Shown: positions 11,878-20,761 of the stretch, piece after piece
Layout: every line of letters starts with the position of its first letter
Numbering within the stretch: position 1 is the first letter of the stretch
Assembly: GCA_014529615.1 (NCBI GenBank)
Contig: JAABVD010000004.1
Location: 1-46,263 of the forward strand
Source of the DNA: Opitutia bacterium
Lineage (GTDB): Bacteria > Verrucomicrobiota > Verrucomicrobiia > Opitutales > UBA2995
DNA: 46,263 nucleotides
Reading direction: 5' to 3'
Position numbers and translations under genes: made by a program
The notes under the pieces: model-generated
The model's input: only the letters and a program-made list of their open reading frames with translations
Database searches by the model: none
What the model was told of the DNA's origin: nothing

Positions 11878-12147
11878 ATGGCGCGTTCCCAAAAAAAAGG
11901 CTATTTTGTCGATCCGAAGTTGATGGACCGGGTGGAGATTGCACAAAAGGCAAATTCCCGAAAACCGATCAAGACCTGGTCGCGCCGATCGACCATCACC
12001 CCGGATTTCATCGGCCTCACTGTCCGCGTGCTCTATGGCCGCAGCTTTCTCCCGATCTATATCACCGAAAACATGGTGGGGCACAAGTTGGGTGAATTTG
12101 CCCCCACACGCACCTTCAGGGGTCACGGTTCTCACACCAAAAAATAA
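11878..12147 (+). CDS. rpsS: 30S ribosomal protein S19
   Basis: S19, 89 residues, in the 30S head and paired with S13. Signatures are [24 protein letters not shown] and the C-terminal [17 protein letters not shown], which define the family. In almost all bacteria rplV follows directly; here a 339-base gene for an exported protein is interposed. Confidence 0.97.
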   Translation: MARSQKKGYFVDPKLMDRVEIAQKANSRKPIKTWSRRSTITPDFIGLTVRVLYGRSFLPIYITENMVGHKLGEFAPTRTFRGHGSHTKK

Positions 12148-12156
12148 TCCTGCGCC

Positions 12157-12495
12157 ATGAAAGGGAAATTCGTCTTATCCATGGTTCTGGCAGCCTGCCT
12201 GTTTTACCCCGCTTTGCAGGCGAAGGCCCCGGGCCGCCCCGGGGAATTGGTAATCTGTATTATAGAGCCTGGCGAACTGACCGATTTGATCGGCATCAAC
12301 GGAGGCCTGGAACAAGGGTTGGTCCCAGGCATGGTCTTATCTGTTTTCAGAAATGGCCAAAGGGTGGGGGAGTTGCTCCTTACCCGGGTCCAAGAACAGT
12401 GTGCAGTGGCCTTGATCGCCGCTCTCGAGCCTAAAAAAACGCTTGCGATTGGGGATAGGGCCACTCCAAAACTAAGTAAATTCAAACCGATTTGA
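12157..12495 (+). CDS. Small exported protein inserted between rpsS and rplV
   Basis: 112 residues, not a ribosomal protein. The N-terminus MKGKFVLSMVLAACLFYPAL is a signal sequence: two lysines, a hydrophobic core, then probable cleavage after ALQA near residue 22. LAAC at 11-14 also fits a lipobox, although the hydrophobic stretch before it is short. The mature part has a pattern of GLEQGLVPGMVLSVFRNGQ, RVGELLLTRVQ, then IGDRATP. This resembles small SH3-like or FlgT-C-like beta modules, but that resemblance is my inference. It lies 9 bases after rpsS and 3 bases before rplV on the same strand, so it must share the transcript. No clear Shine-Dalgarno is seen. Function unknown. Confidence 0.8.
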   Translation: MKGKFVLSMVLAACLFYPALQAKAPGRPGELVICIIEPGELTDLIGINGGLEQGLVPGMVLSVFRNGQRVGELLLTRVQEQCAVALIAALEPKKTLAIGDRATPKLSKFKPI

Positions 12496-12498
12496 TCC

Positions 12499-12834
12499 AT
12501 GGAAGTTCAGGCCCTCACCAAGTACGTCCGCCTTTCCCCCAAGAAGGCACGTGAAATTACACGGGAGATCCAGGGGTTGCGCGCATGGAAAGCACAACAA
12601 ATTCTCCGTTTCATTCCGCGGAAATCTGCCCGTCTGGTGGCAAAGACCTTGCACTCCGCCATCGCCAATGTGGAAAATAACCATAATCGACCAGGTGAGG
12701 ATCTGATCATATCCAAAGCCGTTATCGAACAAGGACCCACCTTGAAACGCTTTCGTGCCGGGGCCCGCGGCTCGGCCAAACCCATCAAAAAGAGAACCAG
12801 CCACATTCGTATCGTTCTATCCGATGAAGACTAA
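12499..12834 (+). CDS. rplV: 50S ribosomal protein L22
   Basis: L22, 111 residues, whose beta-hairpin lines the exit tunnel. Family features are the start VQALTKYVRLSPKKAREIT-like block, the middle ARLVAKTLHSAIANVENN, and the C-terminal hairpin RFRAGARGSAKPIKKRTSHI. The ATG at 12499 is 3 bases after the stop of the inserted exported-protein gene, which suggests coupled translation with it. rpsC follows after 18 bases. Confidence 0.96.
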   Translation: MEVQALTKYVRLSPKKAREITREIQGLRAWKAQQILRFIPRKSARLVAKTLHSAIANVENNHNRPGEDLIISKAVIEQGPTLKRFRAGARGSAKPIKKRTSHIRIVLSDED

Positions 12835-12852
12835 TCGCTGACAAACCGCCTC

Positions 12853-13506
12853 ATGGGACAAAAAACACATCCAATCGGTTTCCGACTAGCTGTTCGCCGT
12901 AACTGGCAATCCCGCTGGTACGCGGACAAGAGAAATTTCAGTCAGTTTCTGGAAGACGACCACAAGATCCGCATGGCATTGGCGGAAAGGCTCAGGTATG
13001 CCTCGGTGCCGCGAGTTTTCATTGAGAGGGCTTCCGAGCGGATCCGGGTAAAAATTTACACCGCTCGTCCCGGAATCGTCATTGGTCGCAAGGGGCAGGA
13101 ACTGGATAAACTCAAGTCCCACCTCAACAAGTTGATGAACCGGGAAGTCTTGTTGGATATCCAGGAAGTCAAGAAACCCGAATTGGAGGCTCAGTTGGTT
13201 GCCGAAAATGTGGCGCTGCAATTGGAGCGCCGCATATCATTCCGCCGCGCCATGAAAAAGGCCGTGCAAATTGCCCATAGTCTGGGGGCGGAGGGCATAA
13301 AGATCCGTGTGGCGGGTCGATTGGGCGGGGCGGATATTGCCCGTGCCGAAATGGTGAAGCAGGGCCGCTTCCCCTTGCACACTCTCCGGGAAAATATCGA
13401 TTATGGTTTTGCTGAAGCCAGAACCGTCTACGGGGTGATCGGGGTAAAGTGCTGGCTGCTCAAGGAAGGGGAAAAAACAGATTCATTCAAACGGAGGCGT
13501 ATTTGA
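12853..13506 (+). CDS. rpsC: 30S ribosomal protein S3
   Basis: S3, 217 residues, at the mRNA entry channel. It starts MGQKTHPIGFRLAVRRNWQS as in the family. The type II KH domain has the loop GIVIGRKGQELDKL, and the C-terminal domain shows EGIKIRVAGRLGGADIARAE. rplP follows after 3 bases in the conserved order rplV-rpsC-rplP. Confidence 0.97.
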   Translation: MGQKTHPIGFRLAVRRNWQSRWYADKRNFSQFLEDDHKIRMALAERLRYASVPRVFIERASERIRVKIYTARPGIVIGRKGQELDKLKSHLNKLMNREVLLDIQEVKKPELEAQLVAENVALQLERRISFRRAMKKAVQIAHSLGAEGIKIRVAGRLGGADIARAEMVKQGRFPLHTLRENIDYGFAEARTVYGVIGVKCWLLKEGEKTDSFKRRRI

Positions 13507-13509
13507 TTT

Positions 13510-13926
13510 ATGGCCTTAATTCCATCCAGAACCAAGTACCGCAAACAGCAAAAAGGGCGGGTCAAAGGCAAGGCCCAGCGAGGCAATACCCTGGCCTTTG
13601 GCGATTTCGGAATGCAATCCCTGGAGCGCGCCTCAATTACTTCGGCCCAGATCGAAGCGGCGCGGGTTGCGGTTACCCGCCACCTCAAGAGAAAGGGAAA
13701 AGTGTGGATACGCATCTTTCCCCATAAACCCATTACCAAGAAACCGCTGGAAACCCGCATGGGCAAAGGGAAGGGTGCAGTCGAGCGTTGGGTGGCTCCG
13801 GTCAAACCGGGCACCATGCTCTTTGAAGTGGGCGGAGTCCCCCTTTCGCTGGCCCGGGCCGGGCTGCGCTTGGCCGATACCAAGTTGCCTTGCCGGTGCC
13901 GGTTCATTTCCCGGGAGGTAGAGTGA
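13510..13926 (+). CDS. rplP: 50S ribosomal protein L16
   Basis: L16, 138 residues, near the A-site tRNA elbow. Family blocks are [48 protein letters not shown] and [15 protein letters not shown]. The start at 13510 gives [12 protein letters not shown], the usual N-terminus. rpmC begins 11 bases later. Confidence 0.97.
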   Translation: MALIPSRTKYRKQQKGRVKGKAQRGNTLAFGDFGMQSLERASITSAQIEAARVAVTRHLKRKGKVWIRIFPHKPITKKPLETRMGKGKGAVERWVAPVKPGTMLFEVGGVPLSLARAGLRLADTKLPCRCRFISREVE

Positions 13927-13937
13927 GAATTGGAATT

Positions 13938-14141
13938 ATGAAAGCAGAGGCAATCAGGAATCTTTCCCAACAGGAAATCGAGAAACTGCTGCGCGATACT
14001 CGGCAGGAGTTATTTAACTTGCGCTTGCGCAAGCAATCCGGGCAAGTTGAAAAGACCCATGAACTGAGGGAATTGCGCCGGGAAATTGCCCGCTTGCAAA
14101 CCATAATCATGGAGCGGCAAGCGGCCGTCTCCGCCCAATAG
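13938..14141 (+). CDS. rpmC: 50S ribosomal protein L29
   Basis: L29, 67 residues, a small helical hairpin near the tunnel exit. The frame opens further upstream inside rplP, but ATG 13938 (MKAEAIRNLSQQE) gives the standard length. Signatures are LRDTRQELFNLRLRKQSGQ and HELRELRREIARLQTI. rpsQ follows after 15 bases with a good AAGGAAGG ahead of it. Confidence 0.95.
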   Translation: MKAEAIRNLSQQEIEKLLRDTRQELFNLRLRKQSGQVEKTHELRELRREIARLQTIIMERQAAVSAQ

Positions 14142-14156
14142 ACAAGGAAGGGAACA

Positions 14157-14426
14157 ATGGGCCAAACGAGAAATAAACGCAAACGATTACAAGGAGTTGT
14201 GACGAGCAAAACGGGCGACAAGTCTATCAAGGTTACGGTCGCCTACAAGATTCCCCACCCTCGGTTTCAAAAGGTGATCAACCGGAAAACCGTCCTTCAC
14301 GCCCATGACGAGAAGAACGAAACCAATCCAGGTGACAAAGTCGAAATCATGGAAACCCGCCCCTTGAGCAAGTTGAAGCGCTGGCGCACCACACGTATTC
14401 TGGAAGCCGCCCCTCCACTCGACTAA
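14157..14426 (+). CDS. rpsQ: 30S ribosomal protein S17
   Basis: S17, 89 residues, an OB-fold protein of the 30S body. The family core is LQGVVTSKTGDKSIKVTV followed by HAHDEKNETNPGDKVEIMET and RPLSKLKRWR. ATG 14157 is preceded by GGAAGGGAACA, one of the clearer ribosome-binding sites in this block. rplN starts 28 bases downstream. Confidence 0.96.
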   Translation: MGQTRNKRKRLQGVVTSKTGDKSIKVTVAYKIPHPRFQKVINRKTVLHAHDEKNETNPGDKVEIMETRPLSKLKRWRTTRILEAAPPLD

Positions 14427-14453
14427 AGGGCAGAAAGGAGAGGATAGTTTACC

Positions 14454-14819
14454 GTGATCCAACTATTGAGCAGACTGGAAATTGCCGACAATACGGGGGC
14501 CAAGAAGGCCACCATGATCCGTCGTCTGGGCCAATTGAAGAAATCGGCCGGCATCGGGGACATCATCGTGGTCAACATCAAGGAAAGTTCCACCGATGCT
14601 TCGGTAAAAAAGGGAGAAGTGGCCCGAGCCGTGGTGGTCAGAACGAAAGCCCCGATTCGCCGCCCCGACGGTAGTTACCTCCGTTTTGACAGCAACGCGA
14701 TCGTGCTGATCGATGCCAACAAGAATCCGCGGGGAACCCGCATTTTCGGGCCGGTGGCCCGCGAACTGCGCCTCAAGCGTTTCATGAAGATTATTTCCCT
14801 GGCCCCGGAGGTTCTGTAA
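14454..14819 (+). CDS. rplN: 50S ribosomal protein L14 (GTG start)
   Basis: L14, 121 residues, at the subunit interface. It begins with GTG at 14454, giving [19 protein letters not shown], where the family normally starts MIQ. AAAGGAGAGG lies about 10 bases upstream. The C-terminal signature is [18 protein letters not shown]. Its TAA at 14817-14819 overlaps the rplX ATG by one base. Confidence 0.96.
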   Translation: MIQLLSRLEIADNTGAKKATMIRRLGQLKKSAGIGDIIVVNIKESSTDASVKKGEVARAVVVRTKAPIRRPDGSYLRFDSNAIVLIDANKNPRGTRIFGPVARELRLKRFMKIISLAPEVL

Positions 14820-15076
14820 TGAAAAGTCACATCAAAACCGGAGACATGGTTGTGGTCATCAGCGGAAGCCATAAAGGCAAATCCGGCAAAGTGCTTCAAC
14901 TGGTAAAAAATAGAAAGAGAGCCTTGGTCGAGGGCCTCAATATGGTCCATCGCCACCAAAAGCCGACCAACCCCAATGACCCGCAGTCGGGGGGCATCAT
15001 CGAACGCGAAGCCAGCATCCATGTTTCCAATCTGATGAGGGAGTCCCGCTACAACTCCCGCCAATCAAAAAAATAA
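14819..15076 (+). CDS. rplX: 50S ribosomal protein L24
   Basis: L24, 85 residues, an assembly initiator of the 50S subunit with a KOW motif: [20 protein letters not shown] followed by [13 protein letters not shown]. It overlaps the rplN stop by one base. The 99 bases between it and rplE contain no gene that I can see. Confidence 0.95.
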   Translation: MKSHIKTGDMVVVISGSHKGKSGKVLQLVKNRKRALVEGLNMVHRHQKPTNPNDPQSGGIIEREASIHVSNLMRESRYNSRQSKK

Positions 15077-15175
15077 ACCACTAAGGCTTGCCAACCCCTT
15101 TTGTTATTGTCTTTGTCCAACCTTTTTCCCATTGGCGCTACCGATCATTCCCGCTAAAATGCTCGGCTAAACACC

Positions 15176-15724
15176 ATGAACCAACCCAGTTTAAAAACCC
15201 ATTATCACCAGAAGATAGTTCCGGAATTGTTGAATACCCGCCGGTTGAAGAACAAGCTTCAGGTGGCTAAGGTGGAGAAAATTGTTCTCAATTCTGGGGT
15301 GAGCACTTCCAAGGACAAGAGCGTGATCAACGACGTGGCCAAAGATATGGCCCTGATTTCCGGGCAAAAACCGGTTATCACCCGCGCCCGCAAAAGTGTA
15401 TCCAATTTCAAGTTGCGCACCGGTATGCCCATCGGGGTAAAGGTCACTTTGCGGGGAAACCAGATGTGGGAATTCCTTTTCCGTTTGATTTCAGTATCCC
15501 TTCCCCTGATTCGGGATTTCCGCGGCGTTGGCAGCAAATTGGACGGTCGCGGAAATTACAGCCTCGGCATCGCCGACCACACCATTTTCCCTGAGATCAA
15601 TTTGGACACCCACAAGCACACCATTGGTCTCGATGTCTGTATCGTCACCTCGGCCAAGACCGATGAGGAAGGGCTTGAATTGCTCACAATGCTGGGAATG
15701 CCCTTTAGAAAATCAACAACCTGA
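15176..15724 (+). CDS. rplE: 50S ribosomal protein L5
   Basis: L5, 182 residues, which binds 5S rRNA. Signatures are [35 protein letters not shown] and [20 protein letters not shown]. The ATG at 15176 has no Shine-Dalgarno (GCTAAACACC). A 99-base spacer before it is unusual within the spc block and may hold an internal promoter, though I cannot name one with confidence. Confidence 0.96.
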   Translation: MNQPSLKTHYHQKIVPELLNTRRLKNKLQVAKVEKIVLNSGVSTSKDKSVINDVAKDMALISGQKPVITRARKSVSNFKLRTGMPIGVKVTLRGNQMWEFLFRLISVSLPLIRDFRGVGSKLDGRGNYSLGIADHTIFPEINLDTHKHTIGLDVCIVTSAKTDEEGLELLTMLGMPFRKSTT

Positions 15725-15735
15725 ACCCTATTGCC

Positions 15736-16041
15736 ATGGCCAAAAAATCTGCCATTTACCGAAACAAGATGCGTGAGCGCCTGGTGGCCAAGTACGCGGC
15801 CGAGCGGGCCGAACTGAAAAAAATTCTAGCCAATCCCGATGTCGGAGACGAAGAATTTTTCAAGGCCCAGCGAAAATTGTCCCAACTCCCCCGCAACTCT
15901 TCACCGGTGCGGTTGCGCAACCGATGCATGGTCACGGGCAGGCCGCGTGCCTATATGGGTCGGTTCGGCCTGTCGCGCATCACCTTTCGCGAACTCGCCT
16001 TGGCCGGCCGCATTCCCGGGGTCACGAAATCGTCCTGGTGA
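15736..16041 (+). CDS. rpsN: 30S ribosomal protein S14, long zinc-free form
   Basis: S14, 101 residues, in the 30S head. It is the long form: the CxxC pairs of the short zinc-binding form are absent, and the only cysteine is in [14 protein letters not shown]. The C-terminus ends with [18 protein letters not shown], the family signature. It stands between rplE and rpsH as in most bacteria. Confidence 0.96.
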   Translation: MAKKSAIYRNKMRERLVAKYAAERAELKKILANPDVGDEEFFKAQRKLSQLPRNSSPVRLRNRCMVTGRPRAYMGRFGLSRITFRELALAGRIPGVTKSSW

Positions 16042-16087
16042 CACGGCCACAGTTTGAAGTAGGGATAACATCCGGCAACGCAACGAC

Positions 16088-16480
16088 ATGACCGATCCAA
16101 TAGCAGATTTCCTGACCCAGATCCGCAATGCAGTGAAGGTTAAGAAAAAGACCTGCATCGTCCCGCATTCCAAAATGAAGGCCGGTATCGCAGGCATTCT
16201 GAAAGAATGCGGTTATATCAGGGGGTTTTCCGAAAGCGAAGCGATCGCCCCCCGAAAAAACCTGACCATCGAGCTGAAATACGTCGATGGAGAATCCGCC
16301 ATTACCGAACTCCATCGAGTCAGCCGCCCGGGCCGGCGCCTCTATTTCGGGGCCGATGAGATTCCCAAGGTCCTGGGTGGTATGGGAGCGGGGATTTTAA
16401 CCACCTCCCATGGCCTGATGACGGACAGGGAGGCTCGTCGACAACATCTGGGCGGTGAAATGGTGGCCAGAGTCTGGTGA
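16088..16480 (+). CDS. rpsH: 30S ribosomal protein S8
   Basis: S8, 130 residues, binding the central domain of 16S rRNA. Signatures are TDPIADFLTQIRNAVKVKKK at the start and VLGGMGAGILTTSHGLMTDR at the C-terminus. The final W at residue 130 is the usual end. The ATG at 16088 lacks a Shine-Dalgarno. rplF begins 10 bases after the stop. Confidence 0.96.
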   Translation: MTDPIADFLTQIRNAVKVKKKTCIVPHSKMKAGIAGILKECGYIRGFSESEAIAPRKNLTIELKYVDGESAITELHRVSRPGRRLYFGADEIPKVLGGMGAGILTTSHGLMTDREARRQHLGGEMVARVW

Positions 16481-16490
16481 GGAAGGTAGA

Positions 16491-17027
16491 ATGAGTAGAA
16501 TTGGAAAGTTGCCGGTTGAAATACCGGACAAGGTCACGATCACGGTAGAGGGCAACTCGGTGACGGTGGAGGGTCCGAGGGGCAAGTTATCCCGTACCTT
16601 TCCCGAGGTGGTGGACATTGCCACAACGGACTCCCGCGTAACGGTAGCCCCCAGGAAAAACTCCCGGTTTGCCCGAAGCATGCATGGCACTGCCCGCTCT
16701 CTCATAGCAAACATGGTCAAAGGTGTGGTGGAGGGCTACCGCAAGGACTTGGAGATAAGGGGTGTGGGATACAGGGCTGTGCTCACCGGCAGAACGCTGG
16801 ACATGAATCTCGGTTATTCGCATCCGGCCATCTACCCTGTTCCCGATGGAGTCGAGGTGACGGTCAAAGACAATACCAGAATCAAGGTGGAGGGCATCGA
16901 CAAACAACTGGTCGGTGAGGTAGCGGCCTCCATTCGCAGGTTCTATCCCCCGGAACCTTACAAGGGCAGGGGTGTCAGGATCGTGGGCGAATACGTCCGG
17001 CGCAAGGAGGGTAAGACCGCCGGTTAA
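16491..17027 (+). CDS. rplF: 50S ribosomal protein L6
   Basis: L6, 178 residues, made of two related alpha/beta domains near the factor-binding site. The frame opens earlier, inside rpsH, but ATG 16491 (MSRIGKLPVEIP) follows GAGGAAGG and gives the family start. The C-terminal signature is PPEPYKGRGVRIVGEYVRRK. rplR follows after 14 bases. Confidence 0.96.
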   Translation: MSRIGKLPVEIPDKVTITVEGNSVTVEGPRGKLSRTFPEVVDIATTDSRVTVAPRKNSRFARSMHGTARSLIANMVKGVVEGYRKDLEIRGVGYRAVLTGRTLDMNLGYSHPAIYPVPDGVEVTVKDNTRIKVEGIDKQLVGEVAASIRRFYPPEPYKGRGVRIVGEYVRRKEGKTAG

Positions 17028-17041
17028 TACGGAATAGTGGG

Positions 17042-17404
17042 ATGAAGGTAAAAAAGAAAATTTTGCTGAAGCAGAAACGCCGTTGGCGTATCCGCAAGAA
17101 AATATCGGGTAGCGCCGGCCAACCCCGGTTGGCAGTCCATTTCAGCAACAAACATGTCTACGGTCAGGTCATCGACGATGAAGCCGGCAGGACTCTCGTC
17201 TACGTATCTTCCCTGGACAAGGACCTGAGGAAAAAATCGATCAAGGCGAATCGCGATGGCGCGGTAGTGATCGGCCAAATCGTGGCAGAAAAATCCAGAA
17301 AAGCGGGAATCGAAGCCGTGGTTTTCGACCGAAGCGGCCGTCTCTACCACGGTTGCGTCAAAGCTTTTGCCGAGGCCGTTCGGGAAGGCGGACTAAAATT
17401 TTAA
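17042..17404 (+). CDS. rplR: 50S ribosomal protein L18
   Basis: L18, 120 residues, a 5S rRNA binding protein. Family blocks are [39 protein letters not shown] and the end [20 protein letters not shown]. It is followed by rpsE after 16 bases. The N-terminus is rich in lysine ([14 protein letters not shown]), as usual for this protein. Confidence 0.96.
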   Translation: MKVKKKILLKQKRRWRIRKKISGSAGQPRLAVHFSNKHVYGQVIDDEAGRTLVYVSSLDKDLRKKSIKANRDGAVVIGQIVAEKSRKAGIEAVVFDRSGRLYHGCVKAFAEAVREGGLKF

Positions 17405-17420
17405 CCTCCAGAAAACCCTG

Positions 17421-17900
17421 ATGGCTATCGAACCAGAGCCCCCCGAAATATTCGACAAAGTCGTTCACATCAACCGCTGTGCCAAAGTGGTCAAAGGCGG
17501 ACGACGTTTTAGTTTCTCCTCCCTCGTTGTGAGTGGAGACCGCAACGGCCGAGTGGGAGTGGGCCTCGGTAAGGCCAAGGAGGTTCCCGAAGCGATTCGC
17601 AAGGGCACGGAAATGGCCCGCAAAAATTTGGTCCTCATTCAATTGCGCGAGGACACCATTCCCCACCTGGTGGTGGGCGTGTCCGATGGCGGCAAAGTCC
17701 TTTTGCGTCCGGCCTCCCCCGGAACCGGAATAATTGCGGGGGGAAGTGTCCGTGCCGTTTTAGAGGCGGTGGGAATCAAAAACGTGCTCACCAAGTCCCT
17801 GAGATCGAATAATCAACGTGCCATGATCAACGCCACCATGGCCGGATTGAAAAAGCTCCGTTCCAAACAACAAATCGCCCATCTCCGTTCCGCGGAATAA
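17421..17900 (+). CDS. rpsE: 30S ribosomal protein S5
   Basis: S5, 159 residues, involved in decoding fidelity and mRNA unwinding. Signatures are [38 protein letters not shown] and [19 protein letters not shown]. rpmD (L30) normally lies between rpsE and rplO, but only 17 bases separate them here, so L30 is absent from this locus. Confidence 0.96.
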   Translation: MAIEPEPPEIFDKVVHINRCAKVVKGGRRFSFSSLVVSGDRNGRVGVGLGKAKEVPEAIRKGTEMARKNLVLIQLREDTIPHLVVGVSDGGKVLLRPASPGTGIIAGGSVRAVLEAVGIKNVLTKSLRSNNQRAMINATMAGLKKLRSKQQIAHLRSAE

Positions 17901-17917
17901 TCGAAGAGACCGACGCA

Positions 17918-18364
17918 ATGAGACTGCACCAACTTTCCAATACGCCGGGAGCTACCCGCCGGAAGAAGCGCCTGGGTCAGGGAGAGGGTTCCGGAAAGGG
18001 CAAAACTTGCGGAAGGGGACATGGAGGTAGGAAATCCCGTAGCGGTGGAAGCATCCCCATCGGATTTGAAGGAGGGCAAATTCCCCTCTATCGCAAGCTT
18101 CCCCGACGCGGTTTCAACAACGCGCGATTCACCATCCGGTATGAAGTCGTAAACGTGGGGGACCTGGCCAAACTGGGCGATGAGACCAATGCCACTCCGG
18201 AGAACTTGGCCAAAGCCGGGTTGTTGCGAGCCGGGGCCAAATCCGTAAAAATTCTGGGATCGGGAGAAGTTGAAAAAGCATACAAAGTCAGCGCCCATAA
18301 ATTCTCCGCCACGGCCAAAGCCAAGATAGAAAAGGCCGGTGGAGAAGCGGTACTGCTCAGTTGA
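17918..18364 (+). CDS. rplO: 50S ribosomal protein L15
   Basis: L15, 148 residues, a late 50S assembly protein. The glycine- and arginine-rich N-terminal tail shows KKRLGQGEGSGKGKTCGRGH and GGRKSRSGGSIPIGFEGGQ. The TGA stop at 18362-18364 is in the same reading frame as secY downstream. No canonical start codon lies between this stop and the conserved start of SecY. Confidence 0.95.
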   Translation: MRLHQLSNTPGATRRKKRLGQGEGSGKGKTCGRGHGGRKSRSGGSIPIGFEGGQIPLYRKLPRRGFNNARFTIRYEVVNVGDLAKLGDETNATPENLAKAGLLRAGAKSVKILGSGEVEKAYKVSAHKFSATAKAKIEKAGGEAVLLS

Positions 18365-18427
18365 TCCGATCCCTTCAAACTTCAGCAGAAGCTCTCCGCT
18401 TTTTCCAATAGCTTCAAAATCCCGGAT

Positions 18428-19894
18428 TTGCGCAACAAGCTATTCTACACCTTGTCCCTCCTGTTTGTGGCGCGTATCGGGGCCAATATCCCCATCCCTG
18501 GAATCAATCCCGCTCCTTTGCAAGAATTTTTTGCCGACCAGACGGCGGCGGGTGGAGGCGGCATGCTCGGGCTCTACAATATGTTTACGGGAGGGGCCCT
18601 TCTGAAAGGAGCCGTATTTGCCCTGGGGATCATGCCCTATATCTCGGCATCGATTATTTTCCAGTTGATGACCGCGGTTGTTCCGAGCTTGGCCCGGCTG
18701 TCCCGTGAAGGGGACGTGGGGCGCCAAAAAATTACCCAATACACGCGGTATGCAACGGTGCTCATCTGCCTGGTGCAGGGAACGCTCATGATAATGGGTT
18801 TGAAAAACCCCCAGAGTCTGTTTTCCGGATTCGACCAGCGTATTTACAGCCCGATTATTCTGAGCGATAGCCTTTGGTTTTTCTTTAGCGCCGTCATCAT
18901 TTTAACTACCGGCACCATCATCCTGATGTGGTTGGGGGAGCAAATTACCCAAAACGGAATCGGGAACGGAGTGTCCCTGTTGATTACAGTGGGCATTGTG
19001 GCCGACCTCCCGGGGGCATTGGCCACCCTCTACCGCCTTGTATTTGCGCCCGTTGGAACCAGTCGGATCGAGGTCCCCCAACTGGCTGTCATGATGATTC
19101 TGCTGTTGGTCGTGACGGCGGGGCTGGTGGCGGTTATCCAGGCCATGCGGAAAATTCCCGTGCAGTACGCCAAGCGGGTAGTCGGGCGCAAGGTTTACGG
19201 AGGGCAGACCTCCTTTCTACCCCTGAAAGTCAATTATTCCGGGGTGATGCCCGTCATATTTGCCAGCGCCATTCTGCTCTTCCCGCAACAAATTTTTTCC
19301 TACCTGGGAGCCAGTAGTGAGAACCTCAGTTTTTTCAGCAACATGTCCGCCTGGTTCAACCAGGGAACGCCCAGTTACTATTTCATATTCGGAATGCTGA
19401 TCCTGCTTTTCAGCTATTTCTGGGTATCCGTCATGTTCAAACCCATTCAGATTGCGGATGACCTGAAAAAATACGGAGGTTATATTCCCGGGGTGCGTCC
19501 GGGGGAGCCGACGGCGAAGTTTCTTGACTTCATCATGACCCGTCTGACCTTTGCCGGGGCGGTATTCCTGACCCTGATTGCGGTTTTTCCGGACATTCTC
19601 CTCTTCACCTATAACGTTCCCTTTCAGATTTCCAACTTCTTTGGCGGAACCGGGATGTTGATTACCGTGGGTGTATTGCTGGATCTGCTACAAAGAATTG
19701 AGACCTATCTGCTGCAACGCCACTATGACGGCTTCATGGAAAAGGGAAGCATTCGAGGACGCAATCCGTCCAGGGCTCGGCGGCAGTTGGCTTCCACGGG
19801 TAATTTGAAGAATATCGGACCCCTCATGGTGGTATTGGGCGGGATCTTCCTGGTGGGCATCATTTCCTGGGTGCTGCGCTCCTGGGTTCTTTGA
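18428..19894 (+). CDS. secY: Preprotein translocase channel subunit SecY, start unclear
   Basis: Protein-conducting channel of the Sec system in the inner membrane, ten expected transmembrane segments. Recognisable parts are IPIPGI after the first segment, ALGIMPYISASIIFQLM, the loop YAKRVVGRKVYGGQ, and KYGGYIPGVRPGEPTAKFLD before segment 9. The only canonical in-frame start after the rplO stop is TTG 18428 (488 residues). SecY-like sequence, LSAFSNSFKIPDLR, already begins near 18392, and the frame is open from 18365 without ATG, GTG or TTG. The true start may be non-canonical, or a base may be wrong. Family assignment is secure; the N-terminus is not. Confidence 0.93.
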   Translation: MRNKLFYTLSLLFVARIGANIPIPGINPAPLQEFFADQTAAGGGGMLGLYNMFTGGALLKGAVFALGIMPYISASIIFQLMTAVVPSLARLSREGDVGRQKITQYTRYATVLICLVQGTLMIMGLKNPQSLFSGFDQRIYSPIILSDSLWFFFSAVIILTTGTIILMWLGEQITQNGIGNGVSLLITVGIVADLPGALATLYRLVFAPVGTSRIEVPQLAVMMILLLVVTAGLVAVIQAMRKIPVQYAKRVVGRKVYGGQTSFLPLKVNYSGVMPVIFASAILLFPQQIFSYLGASSENLSFFSNMSAWFNQGTPSYYFIFGMLILLFSYFWVSVMFKPIQIADDLKKYGGYIPGVRPGEPTAKFLDFIMTRLTFAGAVFLTLIAVFPDILLFTYNVPFQISNFFGGTGMLITVGVLLDLLQRIETYLLQRHYDGFMEKGSIRGRNPSRARRQLASTGNLKNIGPLMVVLGGIFLVGIISWVLRSWVL

Positions 19895-19897
19895 GAA

Positions 19898-20698
19898 ATG
19901 ACAGCGACCCCATATTGTCTTCCCGACTCCATGATTCCCATCAAAAACAGCTACGAGGTCGAACAGATGCGGAGGGCCTGCCGAATTGCGGCCAGGGTGC
20001 TTGACCGGGTTGTGAATTTGGTCGTTCCGGGGGTGAATACCTATGACCTGGACCAGGCGGGGAAACGCTATATCCGGGAATCAGGCGCCACCAGCGCCTG
20101 CCACAATTTTCAAAATGGCAACCGGATCTATCCAGGTTATATCTGCGTCTCGGTCAATGACGAGGTCGTCCACGGCATCGGTTCCCTGCGGCGCACCATT
20201 CGCTCGGGCGATGTGGTTTCAGTAGACGTTGTCATTTCCTACAATGGGTTCATTGGGGACAATGCCCGGACCGTTATGGTGGGGGAGGTATCGGCCGAGG
20301 TGCGGCACTTGGTGGAGACAACCCGCGATGCCCTCGGCTGTGCTATTTCCTTTGCCAGGGACGGCGGCCGGGTGGGGGATATATCCCACGCCGTGCAGAC
20401 CTTCGTGGAATCCCGCGGGCTCTCTATCGTGCGGGAATTTGTCGGCCATGGGGTGGGCAGGTCCATGCACGAAGCCCCTCAAATTCCCAATCACGGCAGA
20501 AAGGGCAAAGGCGACCGTTTAAGGGCTGGAATGACCTTGGCTATCGAACCCATGGTAAACTTGGGTAAACACGAGGTGATAGTTGCCGATGACGGCTGGA
20601 CTGCGGTAACCCTGGATGGAAAACCATCGGCCCATTTCGAGCATACCGTTTTGATAACAAAAAACGGTCCGGAAATCTTAACTTTACCAAAAAAATAG
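19898..20698 (+). CDS. map: Type I methionine aminopeptidase
   Basis: Removes N-terminal methionine from new proteins in the cytosol. At 266 residues it is of family length. The dinuclear metal ligands are all visible: D110 (VVSVDVV), D121 (GFIGDNART), H184 (EFVGHGVGR), E217 (LAIEPM) and E248 (HFEHTVLI), plus substrate-side H92 (DEVVHGIG). ATG 19898 lies 3 bases after the secY stop; ATG 19931 is an alternative that trims 11 unconserved residues. The secY-map order is standard, but adk before it and infA and rpmJ after it are missing. Confidence 0.96.
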   Translation: MTATPYCLPDSMIPIKNSYEVEQMRRACRIAARVLDRVVNLVVPGVNTYDLDQAGKRYIRESGATSACHNFQNGNRIYPGYICVSVNDEVVHGIGSLRRTIRSGDVVSVDVVISYNGFIGDNARTVMVGEVSAEVRHLVETTRDALGCAISFARDGGRVGDISHAVQTFVESRGLSIVREFVGHGVGRSMHEAPQIPNHGRKGKGDRLRAGMTLAIEPMVNLGKHEVIVADDGWTAVTLDGKPSAHFEHTVLITKNGPEILTLPKK

Positions 20699-20712
20699 CT
20701 TTTCAAAAGGAC

Positions 20713-20744
20713 TTGACTTGTTATTTTGGCCACTTTTCACAAAT
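20713..20744 (+). promoter_or_regulatory. Possible promoter before rpsM
   Basis: The 63-base map-rpsM spacer holds TTGACT at 20713-20718, a good -35 match. The best downstream candidates (TTCACA at 20736, or ACAAAT at 20739 with a 20-base spacer) are poor -10 matches. It may drive the rpsM-rpsK-rpsD-rpoA-rplQ part separately, but the evidence is weak. Confidence 0.25.
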
Positions 20745-20761
20745 TCCATCATTGACCCTGC

